This document shows positions 37,570-45,319 of a stretch of DNA of 64,000 nt, piece by piece. This DNA is from Rhodobiaceae bacterium UBA4490 (GTDB taxonomy: Bacteria; Pseudomonadota; Alphaproteobacteria; Parvibaculales; Parvibaculaceae), in the NCBI GenBank assembly GCA_002389665.1, contig DGNO01000005.1, positions 424,737 through 488,736 on the forward strand, read 5' to 3'. The translations under genes and the position numbers were made by a program. How positions within the stretch are numbered: position 1 is the first letter of the stretch; the number at the start of each line of letters is the position of its first letter. Under the pieces are notes generated by a model. The model searched no databases, was not told where the DNA came from, and worked only from the letters and a program-made list of their open reading frames with translations.

Positions 37570-38803
37570 CATTCTCGTTCGCCCTGACTTTGAACCCGAA
37601 CACCATAACGACGTTCTGGAAAAACATGCGCCGCCGCGCGCCGACCTTTTCGAGGCCGCGCGGGACATTCTGCCATTCGAGATACAGGCCGAGCCGACTT
37701 GCCTGCACAGTTTTGCCGCCACGGTATGCCGCACCAACGAATGGGCGGCATGGAACGGCTATACGACGCCGCAGACCTATGTCTCGCTCGCCAGCGAGTA
37801 TGAAGCACTGCACGCGCAGGCAGCGCTCGCCGACATGTCCTGGCTGACGAAATACCGCATCAGCGGCCCGCAGGCCGAAGAGTTTCTGCAAAAACTCGTC
37901 ACCCGCAATGTCGCCGCCTTGCCGGTGCATAGGGCCGCGCGGGTCTTCTTCTGCGACATGGGCGGCAAGATCGTGGGCGAGGGCGTGCTCTTCCGCCTTG
38001 AAGAGGAAGAGTACCGGCTGACGGTGGAAGGCAACCATCTGGATTGGCTGGACGCCACGGCAGAGGGCTTTAATTGCGCCGTTGAAGATATTTCCGGCAC
38101 GCTCGGCTGTCTTGCTCTGTCAGGTCCGCAGGCGGTCTCTATCGCCCGCCAGCGCTTCGGCGATGCGGTTGCGGCTCTGCCGGCGGGTCATGCGGTTTGG
38201 GCCGAGCTTCATGCCGCGCCCGTCTACATTTCCCGCACCGGCTCGCTCGGGCGGGAAGGATTCGAGATTTGGGTGGATGCGGAAGATGCGCCGGTCATCT
38301 GGGGCTCGCTTCTGCGTCACCATAAAGACCTGCTGCGCCCCGCAGGGCTTGCCGCTTGCGAGCTGCGCCGGCTGGAGCGGGGCATTGCCCGGTTCGGGCG
38401 GGACTATTTCGGCGCCGAATGCGCGGTGGACCCGGAAGCCGCCCGCACACCATATGAATTAGGGGCGGGCGCCTTCGTCGATCTTGAGAAAGGCCCCTTT
38501 AATGGCCGCGCCGCGCTGGCCAAGGCCAAGGAAAAGGGTGCGGAATGGTCTCTCGTCGCGCTGGAAGTCTCCGGCGGTGAGCAGGCCAATTTTGCCGCCG
38601 TCTATTGCGGCGATGACCGGGCGGGCAGCGCCACCTCCACCGGCTGGTCACCGGTCCTTTGCGCCAATATTGCGCTTGCCACGATCCGCACCGAAACGCT
38701 GGCCGCCGATGAAGGGTTCAACGTTCACGCCGAATTTCCCGGCGAGGTGGCGGTGCGCCGCGCCCGGCTGCCCGCAAAAATCGCCCGCCGGCCGCTTTTT
38801 TAA
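37562..38803 (+). CDS. GcvT-like aminomethyltransferase family protein
   Basis: ATG 37562 gives 413 residues. 'YEALHAQAALADMSWLTKYR' and 'AEEFLQKLVTRNVAALPV' match the folate-binding N-terminal domain of GcvT; 'RTGSLGREGFEIWVDAED' and 'LRRLERGIARFGRDY' continue the family pattern. A C-terminal barrel ends the protein. GcvT and the related sarcosine/dimethylglycine dehydrogenase domains move C1 units to tetrahydrofolate. No gcvH or gcvP lies nearby, so this is not the glycine cleavage operon. Coupling to two FAD enzymes suggests oxidative demethylation of an N-methylated amine, as inference. Confidence 0.85.
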   Translation: MSNILVRPDFEPEHHNDVLEKHAPPRADLFEAARDILPFEIQAEPTCLHSFAATVCRTNEWAAWNGYTTPQTYVSLASEYEALHAQAALADMSWLTKYRISGPQAEEFLQKLVTRNVAALPVHRAARVFFCDMGGKIVGEGVLFRLEEEEYRLTVEGNHLDWLDATAEGFNCAVEDISGTLGCLALSGPQAVSIARQRFGDAVAALPAGHAVWAELHAAPVYISRTGSLGREGFEIWVDAEDAPVIWGSLLRHHKDLLRPAGLAACELRRLERGIARFGRDYFGAECAVDPEAARTPYELGAGAFVDLEKGPFNGRAALAKAKEKGAEWSLVALEVSGGEQANFAAVYCGDDRAGSATSTGWSPVLCANIALATIRTETLAADEGFNVHAEFPGEVAVRRARLPAKIARRPLF

Positions 38804-38968
38804 GGCTTTCCTGGGCCCCGGAAAAAAATCCGACTTTTTTCAGTTTCCGGCGACGGAATCTGCGCTGCCATCCGTTTATAGGGGCAAGCGCATGGGACAG
38901 GTATGCATGCCCCCTCGGACAGATGCATCCCTCAGCCTCCTCGATCGATCCCCTGCGCCAATAGGACC

Positions 38969-39003
38969 GGCCGGCGGGCTTCTCCCCCCTCGGTTCGCCG
39001 GCC
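38969..39003 (+). promoter_or_regulatory. GC-rich hairpin in the EF-hand gene leader
   Basis: GGCCGGCG (38969-38976) pairs with CGCCGGCC (38996-39003); flanking GGAC and GTCC can extend the stem with bulges. It ends 45 bases before ATG 39049 and could terminate upstream transcription or form a leader structure. Confidence 0.45.
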
Positions 39004-39048
39004 GTGTCCTTGAGCGAACAGATTGAGGTCAATGAATTGGAGAGAGAT

Positions 39049-39510
39049 ATGAAATCCTGGATGAAAGTTACCGGCGGTGCCGTTCTCGGCTTGAGCCTGG
39101 CAGCGGGCATTGCTGTTGCCGAAAATCAGGGGCCGCGCGGCGGCAAAATGTTCGACAAGCTCGATACGAACGGCGACGGCAAGATCACGCAGGAAGAAGT
39201 GGCGGCTGCCAGAGAGGCGCGCTTTGCCAAAGTGGATGCGGATGGGGACGGCTTCGTCACCCAGAAAGAAATGACCGCCCATATGATGGCGCGTCATGAA
39301 GAGCGCATGAAAAAGATGTTCGACCGTCAGGATGCCGATGGGGACGGTAAGCTGGCTGCCGGTGAATTCGGCGGTCACGGCGAAAAGATGTTCGAGATGA
39401 TGGATGCCGATGGTGACGGCGCGGTGACGAAGGAAGAAGCCAAGGCTGCGCGTGAGAAAATGCGCTCTCACCACGGTAAGGGTCCGCACGGCCCGGGCGC
39501 TGGCGAGTAA
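39049..39510 (+). CDS. exported EF-hand calcium-binding protein
   Basis: ATG 39049, after TTGGAGAGAG, gives 153 residues with a signal peptide ending near residue 25 ('LSLAAGIAVA'). Four EF-hand loops follow: 'DTNGDGKITQEE', 'DADGDGFVTQKE', 'DADGDGKLAAGE' and 'DADGDGAVTKEE'. The C-terminus is His/Lys/Gly-rich. It should bind Ca2+ in the periplasm. It lies 95 bases upstream of an ECF sigma factor, an anti-sigma-like protein and a periplasmic metal-sensor-like protein, suggesting one regulatory unit. Confidence 0.85.
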   Translation: MKSWMKVTGGAVLGLSLAAGIAVAENQGPRGGKMFDKLDTNGDGKITQEEVAAAREARFAKVDADGDGFVTQKEMTAHMMARHEERMKKMFDRQDADGDGKLAAGEFGGHGEKMFEMMDADGDGAVTKEEAKAAREKMRSHHGKGPHGPGAGE

Positions 39511-39605
39511 CCGTCTTTTCAAGCTAAGCTCTGCGGTGGACCATCTGCCGCAGAGCGGGGTCCGGGCTGTGGCGCTTGGGCCCGGCCCGCAGAAGTGAGA
39601 CGCGC

Positions 39606-40184
39606 GTGAGTGAAGAAAGCGACGAGACGCTTTTAAAACGGCTTGCCGCGGGGGAGGAACGGGCCGCAAAGCTTTTGCTGGCACGGCATCTCCCCCGCGT
39701 GCTTGCGCTTGCCCAGCGCATGCTCGGCGCGCGCAGCGAAGCGGAAGATGTGGCGCAGGAGGTTTTTCTGCGCATCTGGAAAGAGGCAGCACGCTGGCAG
39801 CCTGGACGCGCGAAATTTTCGACCTGGGTGCATAAAGTGACGAGCAATTTATGCATCGACAGGCTGCGGATGCGAAAAGCTGCGCCGCTTGAAGAGGTGG
39901 CGCTGATCGCCGATCCGGCGCCGGGTGCGGAAAGCCGGGTGGCGGAGAAGGAGCAATCGGCAAGGGTGGCGGCGGCCTTGCAATCCTTGCCCGAGCGCCA
40001 GCGCCTCGCTCTCATCCTGGTGCATTATCAGGAGCTGGGAAACCGGGAGACGGCGGAGATTATGAACTGCACGGTGGAAGCGGTGGAAGCGCTTCTGACC
40101 CGGGCCCGTAAGGGGCTCAAGGAAATGTTGCTGAAGGACGGAGCCTTCGATGCGCCGGTAAAAACGGCAAGCGGAGAGAGATGA
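39606..40184 (+). CDS. ECF-type RNA polymerase sigma factor
   Basis: GTG 39606 (192 residues; AGAAGTGAGAC upstream) is preferred. Region 2 is clear: 'LAQRMLGARSEAEDVAQEVF' with 'KFSTWVHKVTSNLCIDRLR'. Region 4 is 'LQSLPERQRLALILVHYQEL' with the helix-turn-helix 'NRETAEIMNCTVEAVEALL'. It directs RNA polymerase to stress promoters. Its stop overlaps the next gene (ATGATGA), which encodes a membrane anti-sigma-like protein. The target promoter cannot be read, but autoregulation is usual. Confidence 0.9.
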   Translation: MSEESDETLLKRLAAGEERAAKLLLARHLPRVLALAQRMLGARSEAEDVAQEVFLRIWKEAARWQPGRAKFSTWVHKVTSNLCIDRLRMRKAAPLEEVALIADPAPGAESRVAEKEQSARVAAALQSLPERQRLALILVHYQELGNRETAEIMNCTVEAVEALLTRARKGLKEMLLKDGAFDAPVKTASGER

Positions 40185-40636
40185 TGAGTGCAGCGGACAA
40201 AGACGAACAGCGTTTGGACGCGCTTTTGGTGGCCTATGGCGCCGACCCGGCGCGCTGGCCGGAGGAAGGGGCTGGAGCGCTGGCGGCGCGCCCGGACCTG
40301 GGGGCAAAGATCGCGCAGGAGCGCGCGCTCGATGAGATGCTGGACGCTTTCAATGTCGAGGAACCGGACGCAGCATTGAGCGCGCGGATTTTGGCGGCCC
40401 GTCCTGGGCGGGAAATGCGGCAGGGGACTGGACTCTGGCGCGCGCTGATGAGTGCGGTCTGGCCGGAAGGGCCGTCCTGGGTGCCGATGGGGACCTGCGC
40501 CGCTGCGCTGCTGCTTGGTCTTTATATCGGCGCTTCTGGCGCGCTGACGGCTATGTCGTCGGACCCGCAGACGGAGAGCGCGCTTTTGTCGCTTGCCATG
40601 GCCGATAGTGTTTTCGAGGAGAACTGGAATGAGTGA
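40181..40636 (+). CDS. single-span anti-sigma-like membrane protein
   Basis: The product has 151 residues. The cytoplasmic N-terminal 95 residues carry 'LLVAYGADPARWPEEGAG', seen in small proteins paired with alphaproteobacterial ECF factors, followed by a membrane helix at about 102-122 ('GTCAAALLLGLYIGASGAL') and a short periplasmic tail. No zinc (ZAS) Cys/His motif is visible, so it is a non-ZAS type. Position directly after and overlapping the sigma gene supports an anti-sigma role; the sequence alone does not prove it. Confidence 0.65.
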   Translation: MMSAADKDEQRLDALLVAYGADPARWPEEGAGALAARPDLGAKIAQERALDEMLDAFNVEEPDAALSARILAARPGREMRQGTGLWRALMSAVWPEGPSWVPMGTCAAALLLGLYIGASGALTAMSSDPQTESALLSLAMADSVFEENWNE

Positions 40637-41201
40637 CCCGCAGGCGAATGGCGTAAAGGAAAAGAGCAGCGGGCCGCGCGCGCTGCTGCTTGTGTCATTG
40701 GCGCTCAACCTGTTTCTGGCGGGTGCCATTGCGGCCAGTTTGTTGACGGGTGCAGCCTGGCGCCATTTCCGCCCCGGTGAGCCGCCCGCTTTTCATGGGC
40801 CTTTGGGCGGGCTCATTGCCAGCGCGCGCAGCGAGGAAGACAAAGAAGCCTTCCGGGAAATGCGGTGGATCATGCGGGAAAATTTCCGCGACGCCCGCCC
40901 GATGATCAAAGAGTTGCGCGCCGCGCGCAAAGAAGCCGCCCGCCAGATTAAAGCCGAACCTTACGATGCCGATGCGGTGGAAGCGGCAATGATGAAGATT
41001 CATGAGGTGATGGGCCGTCTCTCCCTTACGACCCAGAAAGGCATTGCTGTTGCTCTGGCCGACGCCTCGCCGCAGGTGCGGGAAAAGTTCGCCGAGCATT
41101 TGATGCGCCCGCACCGTGGCCGCCGCCATCACGGGACAAAACCGGCACGCGCCGGAAATGGTGAAGAGCCAGAAGAGCCCGGCCCCGATATGATGCCCTG
41201 A
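40629..41201 (+). CDS. periplasmic heavy-metal sensor (ZraP/CnrX-like)
   Basis: ATG 40629 overlaps the upstream stop by eight bases and gives 190 residues. A membrane helix (about 18-40) is followed by a helical periplasmic domain with 'FREMRWIMRENFRDARPMIK' and 'DADAVEAAMMKIHEVMGRL', the Spy/ZraP/CnrX-like pattern. The tail is His/Arg-rich. In CnrYXH-like systems such a protein senses metal and frees the sigma factor. With the EF-hand gene this suggests a metal- or calcium-responsive module. Confidence 0.8.
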   Translation: MSDPQANGVKEKSSGPRALLLVSLALNLFLAGAIAASLLTGAAWRHFRPGEPPAFHGPLGGLIASARSEEDKEAFREMRWIMRENFRDARPMIKELRAARKEAARQIKAEPYDADAVEAAMMKIHEVMGRLSLTTQKGIAVALADASPQVREKFAEHLMRPHRGRRHHGTKPARAGNGEEPEEPGPDMMP

Positions 41202-41237
41202 CGAGTATCGGTATCGCGTTTCAAGTCAGGGGGGCAG

Positions 41238-42587
41238 ATGAAGTCCGGCGGCGCATCGCTTTATCACGAAGACATGTATGACCCGGCGGTGCCGGTCGGC
41301 AGCCTTTGGGAAGAAACGGCTGAGCCTTTGACAGTGGGCCCCGCCTTCGAAGGTCCGCAAAGCTGCGATACGGCCATTATCGGCGGCGGCTATACAGGCC
41401 TTTCGGCGGCCTATCACCTCGCCAAGGATCACGGGGTCGATGTCTGTCTTCTGGAAGCGGGGCCGCTTGGCTGGGGCGCATCGGGGCGTAATGGCGGTTT
41501 TTGCGCGCCTTATCCAAGCAGCCTCGGTCTTGAGACATTGCTCTCGCGATACGGCGCTGAAGAAGCGCGCCGCTTCATGAAGACGCAAGAAGAAGCGATC
41601 GATCTCGTCCGTGCGCTGGCGAAGGACGAGGCCTTCGATATCGAGGCGCAGGGGCAGGGCGTCTGGCACATTGCCCATGATGCCCGCCGCTTTTCAGGCC
41701 TCCAAAAAGAGGCCGATCTGCTGCGCGAAGCATTCGGTCAAAAGACGGCAGTCGCAAGCCGGGAGGAAGTTGCCGAGCGCGTTTATGATTCCACCGAACA
41801 ATTCGGCGGTATGTGGTGGGGCGCCGGTTTCGGTCTGCATCCGATGCGGTTTGCCCGCGGTCTTGGCCATGCGGCAGCGCGCGCGGGTGCCCGTCTTCAC
41901 GGCCAGTCCAAAGTGCTTTCTTGGGCAAAGCAGGGCGAATGGCACGAGCTTGAAACGGCGGGCGGCATCTTGCGCGCCAAAAACGTTATCGTGGCGACGA
42001 ACGGCTTTACGCGCGAGACTTTCGATAAGCGCTTTGCCGGGCGGGTGCTGCCCATCATTTCCAATATCATTGCAACGCGGCCTTTGACCGCTGCCGAGCG
42101 CGCTGCCCAGAACTGGCTGACGGACGAGCCTTGCACGAATACGCGCCGCCTCCTTTTCTATTACCGCCTGCTCCCCGACGGGCGTTTCATTTTCGGTGGC
42201 CGGGGCGATATGAGCGGCACGGCGGAAGACGGCGCGCGCATGAAGGCCTTCCTTACCCGCCGTCTCGGCGAGGTGTTTCCTGCCTGGGCCGAGGTGCCGG
42301 TGACGCATTTCTGGCGCGGCCTTGTCTGCATGACCCGTGATCAGACCCCCGCCATCGGGCGGCTGAAAGACGATCCAAGCGTGCTTTACGGGCTCGGGTA
42401 TCACGGCGACGGGGTTGCCGCCGCGCCCTGGACGGGCCGGTTTTTGGCGCGGCTTCTGGCGGGCAAGGCAAGCGAGGCGGACCTGCCGGCTCCCATGCGC
42501 GGCCCGCTTTCGCCTTTTCCCCTGCCGGGCCTCCGGCGCTGGTATTTGCGCGGCGCCCTTGTTTATTATTTTATGACAGATCTTTAG
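41238..42587 (+). CDS. FAD-dependent amine oxidoreductase, PuuB-like
   Basis: The product has 449 residues. 'CDTAIIGGGYTGLSAAYHLA' followed by 'GPLGWGASGRNGGF' is the DAO-family FAD motif with the 'GWGASGRNGG' loop typical of gamma-glutamylputrescine oxidase (PuuB) and similar enzymes. The C-terminus has 'GYHGDGVAAAPWTGRFLA'. The product of the next gene resembles PuuA, so this pair may run the gamma-glutamyl polyamine route: PuuA glutamylates putrescine and PuuB oxidises it to the aldehyde with H2O2 release. The rest of the pathway is not here. Confidence 0.85.
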   Translation: MKSGGASLYHEDMYDPAVPVGSLWEETAEPLTVGPAFEGPQSCDTAIIGGGYTGLSAAYHLAKDHGVDVCLLEAGPLGWGASGRNGGFCAPYPSSLGLETLLSRYGAEEARRFMKTQEEAIDLVRALAKDEAFDIEAQGQGVWHIAHDARRFSGLQKEADLLREAFGQKTAVASREEVAERVYDSTEQFGGMWWGAGFGLHPMRFARGLGHAAARAGARLHGQSKVLSWAKQGEWHELETAGGILRAKNVIVATNGFTRETFDKRFAGRVLPIISNIIATRPLTAAERAAQNWLTDEPCTNTRRLLFYYRLLPDGRFIFGGRGDMSGTAEDGARMKAFLTRRLGEVFPAWAEVPVTHFWRGLVCMTRDQTPAIGRLKDDPSVLYGLGYHGDGVAAAPWTGRFLARLLAGKASEADLPAPMRGPLSPFPLPGLRRWYLRGALVYYFMTDL

Positions 42588-42694
42588 TTTGCCGCTCTTT
42601 TTTGCTGCCGCAACGCTGGTAGGACAGGGGGGCGGGCGGCTACTATTTTGTGGCATTTAAATGATAGCGGAGGCCGGAAATCCCGGATCGAAGA

Positions 42695-44080
42695 ATGAGT
42701 GGTAGAACCAAACCCGCTGAGAACGGCATCGCAACTCTGGCGGATTGGAAAGCTTTCCTGGCCGAAAAAGGCCCGGTCGATTACCTGGATGCGGTTTTCG
42801 TGGATATTTGCGGGACTATTCGCGGCAAGCGCTTTCCCGTCAGCGAGGCCGAAAAGGTCTTCACCTCCGGCATTCAGATGCCCCGCTCGCTCTATTTTCT
42901 CGATGTGACGGGCGTGAATGAAGACATTCACGGCATGGGCTTTTCCGATGGCGACCCGGACAGTTTGAGCTGGCCGGTCAAAGGCACGCTGCAGCTTGTG
43001 CCCTGGGCGGACCAGCCGCACGCCCAGGTTTTCATGACCATGTTCGAAGAGGACGGCGCGCCCTGCGAGCTTGAGCCGCGCAATGTTCTTAAGCGCGTTC
43101 TTGCCCGTTTTCAGGAAAAAGGCTGGCAGCCGGTCGTGGCCGCCGAGTTCGAGTTTTATCTTCTCGATCCACAGCCGGGCGAGGAGGGGGAGCCGTTGCC
43201 CCCCATCAACCCGGCCACCGGCGAGCGCGAATATGGCAATGAACTGTATGGGATCACCGAGCTCGATGGTTTTTCAGCGCTTCTGAAAGACATCGACGAA
43301 TTCGCCATCGAGCAGAACGTGCCGGCGACGGCGGCGACGGCGGAGTTTGCGCCCGGCCAATACGAGATCAACTTGCGCCATGAATCCGATGTGCTGGCTG
43401 CGGCCGATCACGCTGTCATGCTGCGCCATCTCATTTCGGCCGCCGCGCGCAAACACGGCTTCCGTGCGAGCTTCATGGCAAAGCCTTATGCCGATCAGAC
43501 CGGCAATGGCTGCCATATGCATGTCAGCTTGCTGGACAAGGACGGACACAACCTGTTCGACAATGGCGGGCCGGAGGGAAGCCAGGAGCTTCTGCATGCC
43601 ATCGGCGGGCTGCAAGCCTTGCTCGACCAGTCCATGGCGATCTTCGCGCCAAACCTCAACGCCTATCGCCGCTTTGCCGCCAATCTCTTCGTGCCGGTCA
43701 ATGGCGCCTGGGGCTATAACAACCGTTCCGTCGCTTTCCGCGTGCCGGCAAGCGAGCCGGAAGCGCGGCGCATCGAGCACCGGGTGGCGGGCGCCGACAT
43801 CAATCCCTATCTCGCCCTTGCCGCTATTCTGGCAGGCATCTTCCACGGCATCGAGAACAAGATCGATCCGGGTGAGCCGGCAGAAGGCAATGCCAGCGAG
43901 AACATGGATGACGACATTCCCTTCTATGTGCCGAGCGCCTTGAAGCGGATGCGCAATTCAGCCGTCCTGCGCGATTACTTCTCCGACGCCTATGTCGATG
44001 TCTATACGGAAGTGAAGATGCGCGAATATGAGAAGTTCCACAGCCACATCTCTACCCTCGAATATGAATGGTATCTGTAA
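42695..44080 (+). CDS. glutamine synthetase family protein, PuuA-like
   Basis: The product has 461 residues. Glutamine synthetase motifs are complete: 'VAAEFEFYLLDP' (metal Glu), 'FAPGQYEINL', 'NGCHMHVSLLDKDG' and 'NRSVAFRVPASEPEARRIEH'. It lacks the GlnA adenylylation-site context near the C-terminus, so GlnE of this window is not expected to control it. Such type proteins include gamma-glutamylputrescine synthetase. It follows the PuuB-like gene by 107 bases and converges on a LysR gene six bases away. Confidence 0.87.
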   Translation: MSGRTKPAENGIATLADWKAFLAEKGPVDYLDAVFVDICGTIRGKRFPVSEAEKVFTSGIQMPRSLYFLDVTGVNEDIHGMGFSDGDPDSLSWPVKGTLQLVPWADQPHAQVFMTMFEEDGAPCELEPRNVLKRVLARFQEKGWQPVVAAEFEFYLLDPQPGEEGEPLPPINPATGEREYGNELYGITELDGFSALLKDIDEFAIEQNVPATAATAEFAPGQYEINLRHESDVLAAADHAVMLRHLISAAARKHGFRASFMAKPYADQTGNGCHMHVSLLDKDGHNLFDNGGPEGSQELLHAIGGLQALLDQSMAIFAPNLNAYRRFAANLFVPVNGAWGYNNRSVAFRVPASEPEARRIEHRVAGADINPYLALAAILAGIFHGIENKIDPGEPAEGNASENMDDDIPFYVPSALKRMRNSAVLRDYFSDAYVDVYTEVKMREYEKFHSHISTLEYEWYL

Positions 44081-44086
44081 GCGGTA

Positions 44087-44941
44087 TCAGCTCTTCTTTG
44101 ACGGCTTGAGCGGCGCGCAGAAATCGTAATCCCGCAAGAGCTTCAGCAGATTGTCATAGACTTTTGTGCGCGGGTCTTGCGTTTTGCCGATCCTCTTGCG
44201 CAGCACCATGATGTCCGAAACGACATGGCGTTCGGGCATGAGGAGCTCCCAGCCCTTTTCCCGGCCGATAAAGGCAGGCAGCACCGTTTCCCCGCCTTGG
44301 CTTTCCATGATGTTGACGGCGGCGGCAACGGAATCGCATTGCAGAACCGGCTTTCCCGTGGGCAGATTTGCGTCCGCCCAGCGCCCGACAGGCGTGCCCG
44401 CCATGCGGCCTACATAGCGGATGGTCTGCTCGGTGCCCGGCGCCTTGAAGATAGCAAAGGCAAACCGGCCTGCGGGCCGCCCGATCAAGGGTTCGATGCC
44501 CCGCGTGCCCATGCGCACGGCCACATCCGCGTCGCCGTAGCGCGGGTCGATCAACTCGAAATCGGTGCGGATATCGAGGTCGATATTTCCGTCCGTCCCT
44601 TGCATTTCTTTTAGGCGCGGCGGCATCCAGAAGGTGGCAAGGCTTTCGATTGTATTGACGCGCACCAGCGCCCGGCGTTTCTCGCCCGTAAAGCGCAGCC
44701 GCAAAAGGGAATCTTCCAGCGAGCTTGCCGAGCTTTCCAACTGCTCGGAAACCTGTTCGCCGAACTCCGTCAGCTTGTAGCCGCCACGCTCGCGGGTGAA
44801 AAGCTCCCGTCCGAGTTGGCGTTCGAACTCTGCAATTTTGCGGGAGACGGTTGCAGGGCTTACCCCCAAAGCGTCTGCTGCCAGCCCAAGTTGCGGCCTG
44901 GTTGTAACGGCGCGAAAAAAACGAACGAGATCCCAATCCAT
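44087..44941 (-). CDS. LysR family transcriptional regulator
   Basis: ATG 44941 (284 residues) begins with the helix-turn-helix: 'MDWDLVRFFRAV' then 'ADALGVSPATVSRKIAEFER'. The effector domain follows with 'IDLDIRTDFELIDPRYGDAD'. An upstream start at 44995 would add 18 residues before the expected family start. It is convergent to the PuuA-like gene, so local regulation of the polyamine genes is possible but not shown. It belongs to the group of LysR proteins with an alanine-rich winged helix and an 'AVRMG' signature. Confidence 0.85.
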   Translation of the reverse strand: MDWDLVRFFRAVTTRPQLGLAADALGVSPATVSRKIAEFERQLGRELFTRERGGYKLTEFGEQVSEQLESSASSLEDSLLRLRFTGEKRRALVRVNTIESLATFWMPPRLKEMQGTDGNIDLDIRTDFELIDPRYGDADVAVRMGTRGIEPLIGRPAGRFAFAIFKAPGTEQTIRYVGRMAGTPVGRWADANLPTGKPVLQCDSVAAAVNIMESQGGETVLPAFIGREKGWELLMPERHVVSDIMVLRKRIGKTQDPRTKVYDNLLKLLRDYDFCAPLKPSKKS

Positions 44942-45319
44942 ATGCACACCAATGAAACTGCCGGAAAGCCTAGAACATAGGGAGCCGTTGCCCAATCGGC
45001 AGAAAACAAAAATGATGAGATTGTTTCAAAATTGTTCTGTGATTCCGGCAGTGCTTAAGAAAAGCATCCGGCGTCGGTGTGCCGGGGCCTGTGGAAAAAA
45101 TGATGGATTTCCTCAAAATATAGATTACGCTTTTCATTGTGGTTTTGGGCGTTAGGGGTGGTCCGCTCGCCGATTTCCACAGTTCTGGGGGCGGCTTTAC
45201 TCCATTCTCGATTGGAGGGAAGGCCGGGACAGCACTGGAGACGAAGTCTCCGGTGGTGCGGAGTGCGCCCGTCTTTATTAGGTGAGCGCGGTCCTCTTTT
45301 GAGGAGGAGGTGAGGTCAA
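44942..45319. other. 378-base intergenic region between LysR and a PAS kinase
   Basis: No gene is supported here. It is less GC-rich near 44990-45160 and holds a hairpin at 45233-45255 and a strong ribosome-binding site (GAGGAGGAGGTGAGG) before TTG 45320. It must contain the divergent promoters of both flanking genes. Confidence 0.5.
45233..45255 (+). promoter_or_regulatory. hairpin in the leader of the FixL-like kinase gene
   Basis: CACTGGAGAC-GAA-GTCTCCGGTG forms a 10-bp stem with one T-G wobble and a GAA loop, 64 bases before the start. It could be part of a structured leader. No known riboswitch pattern was recognised. Confidence 0.45.

Noticed and set aside
45181..45319. Possible riboswitch before the FixL-like kinase
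   Set aside because: There is a hairpin, but no match to any riboswitch consensus I know; it was kept only as an unclassified leader hairpin.
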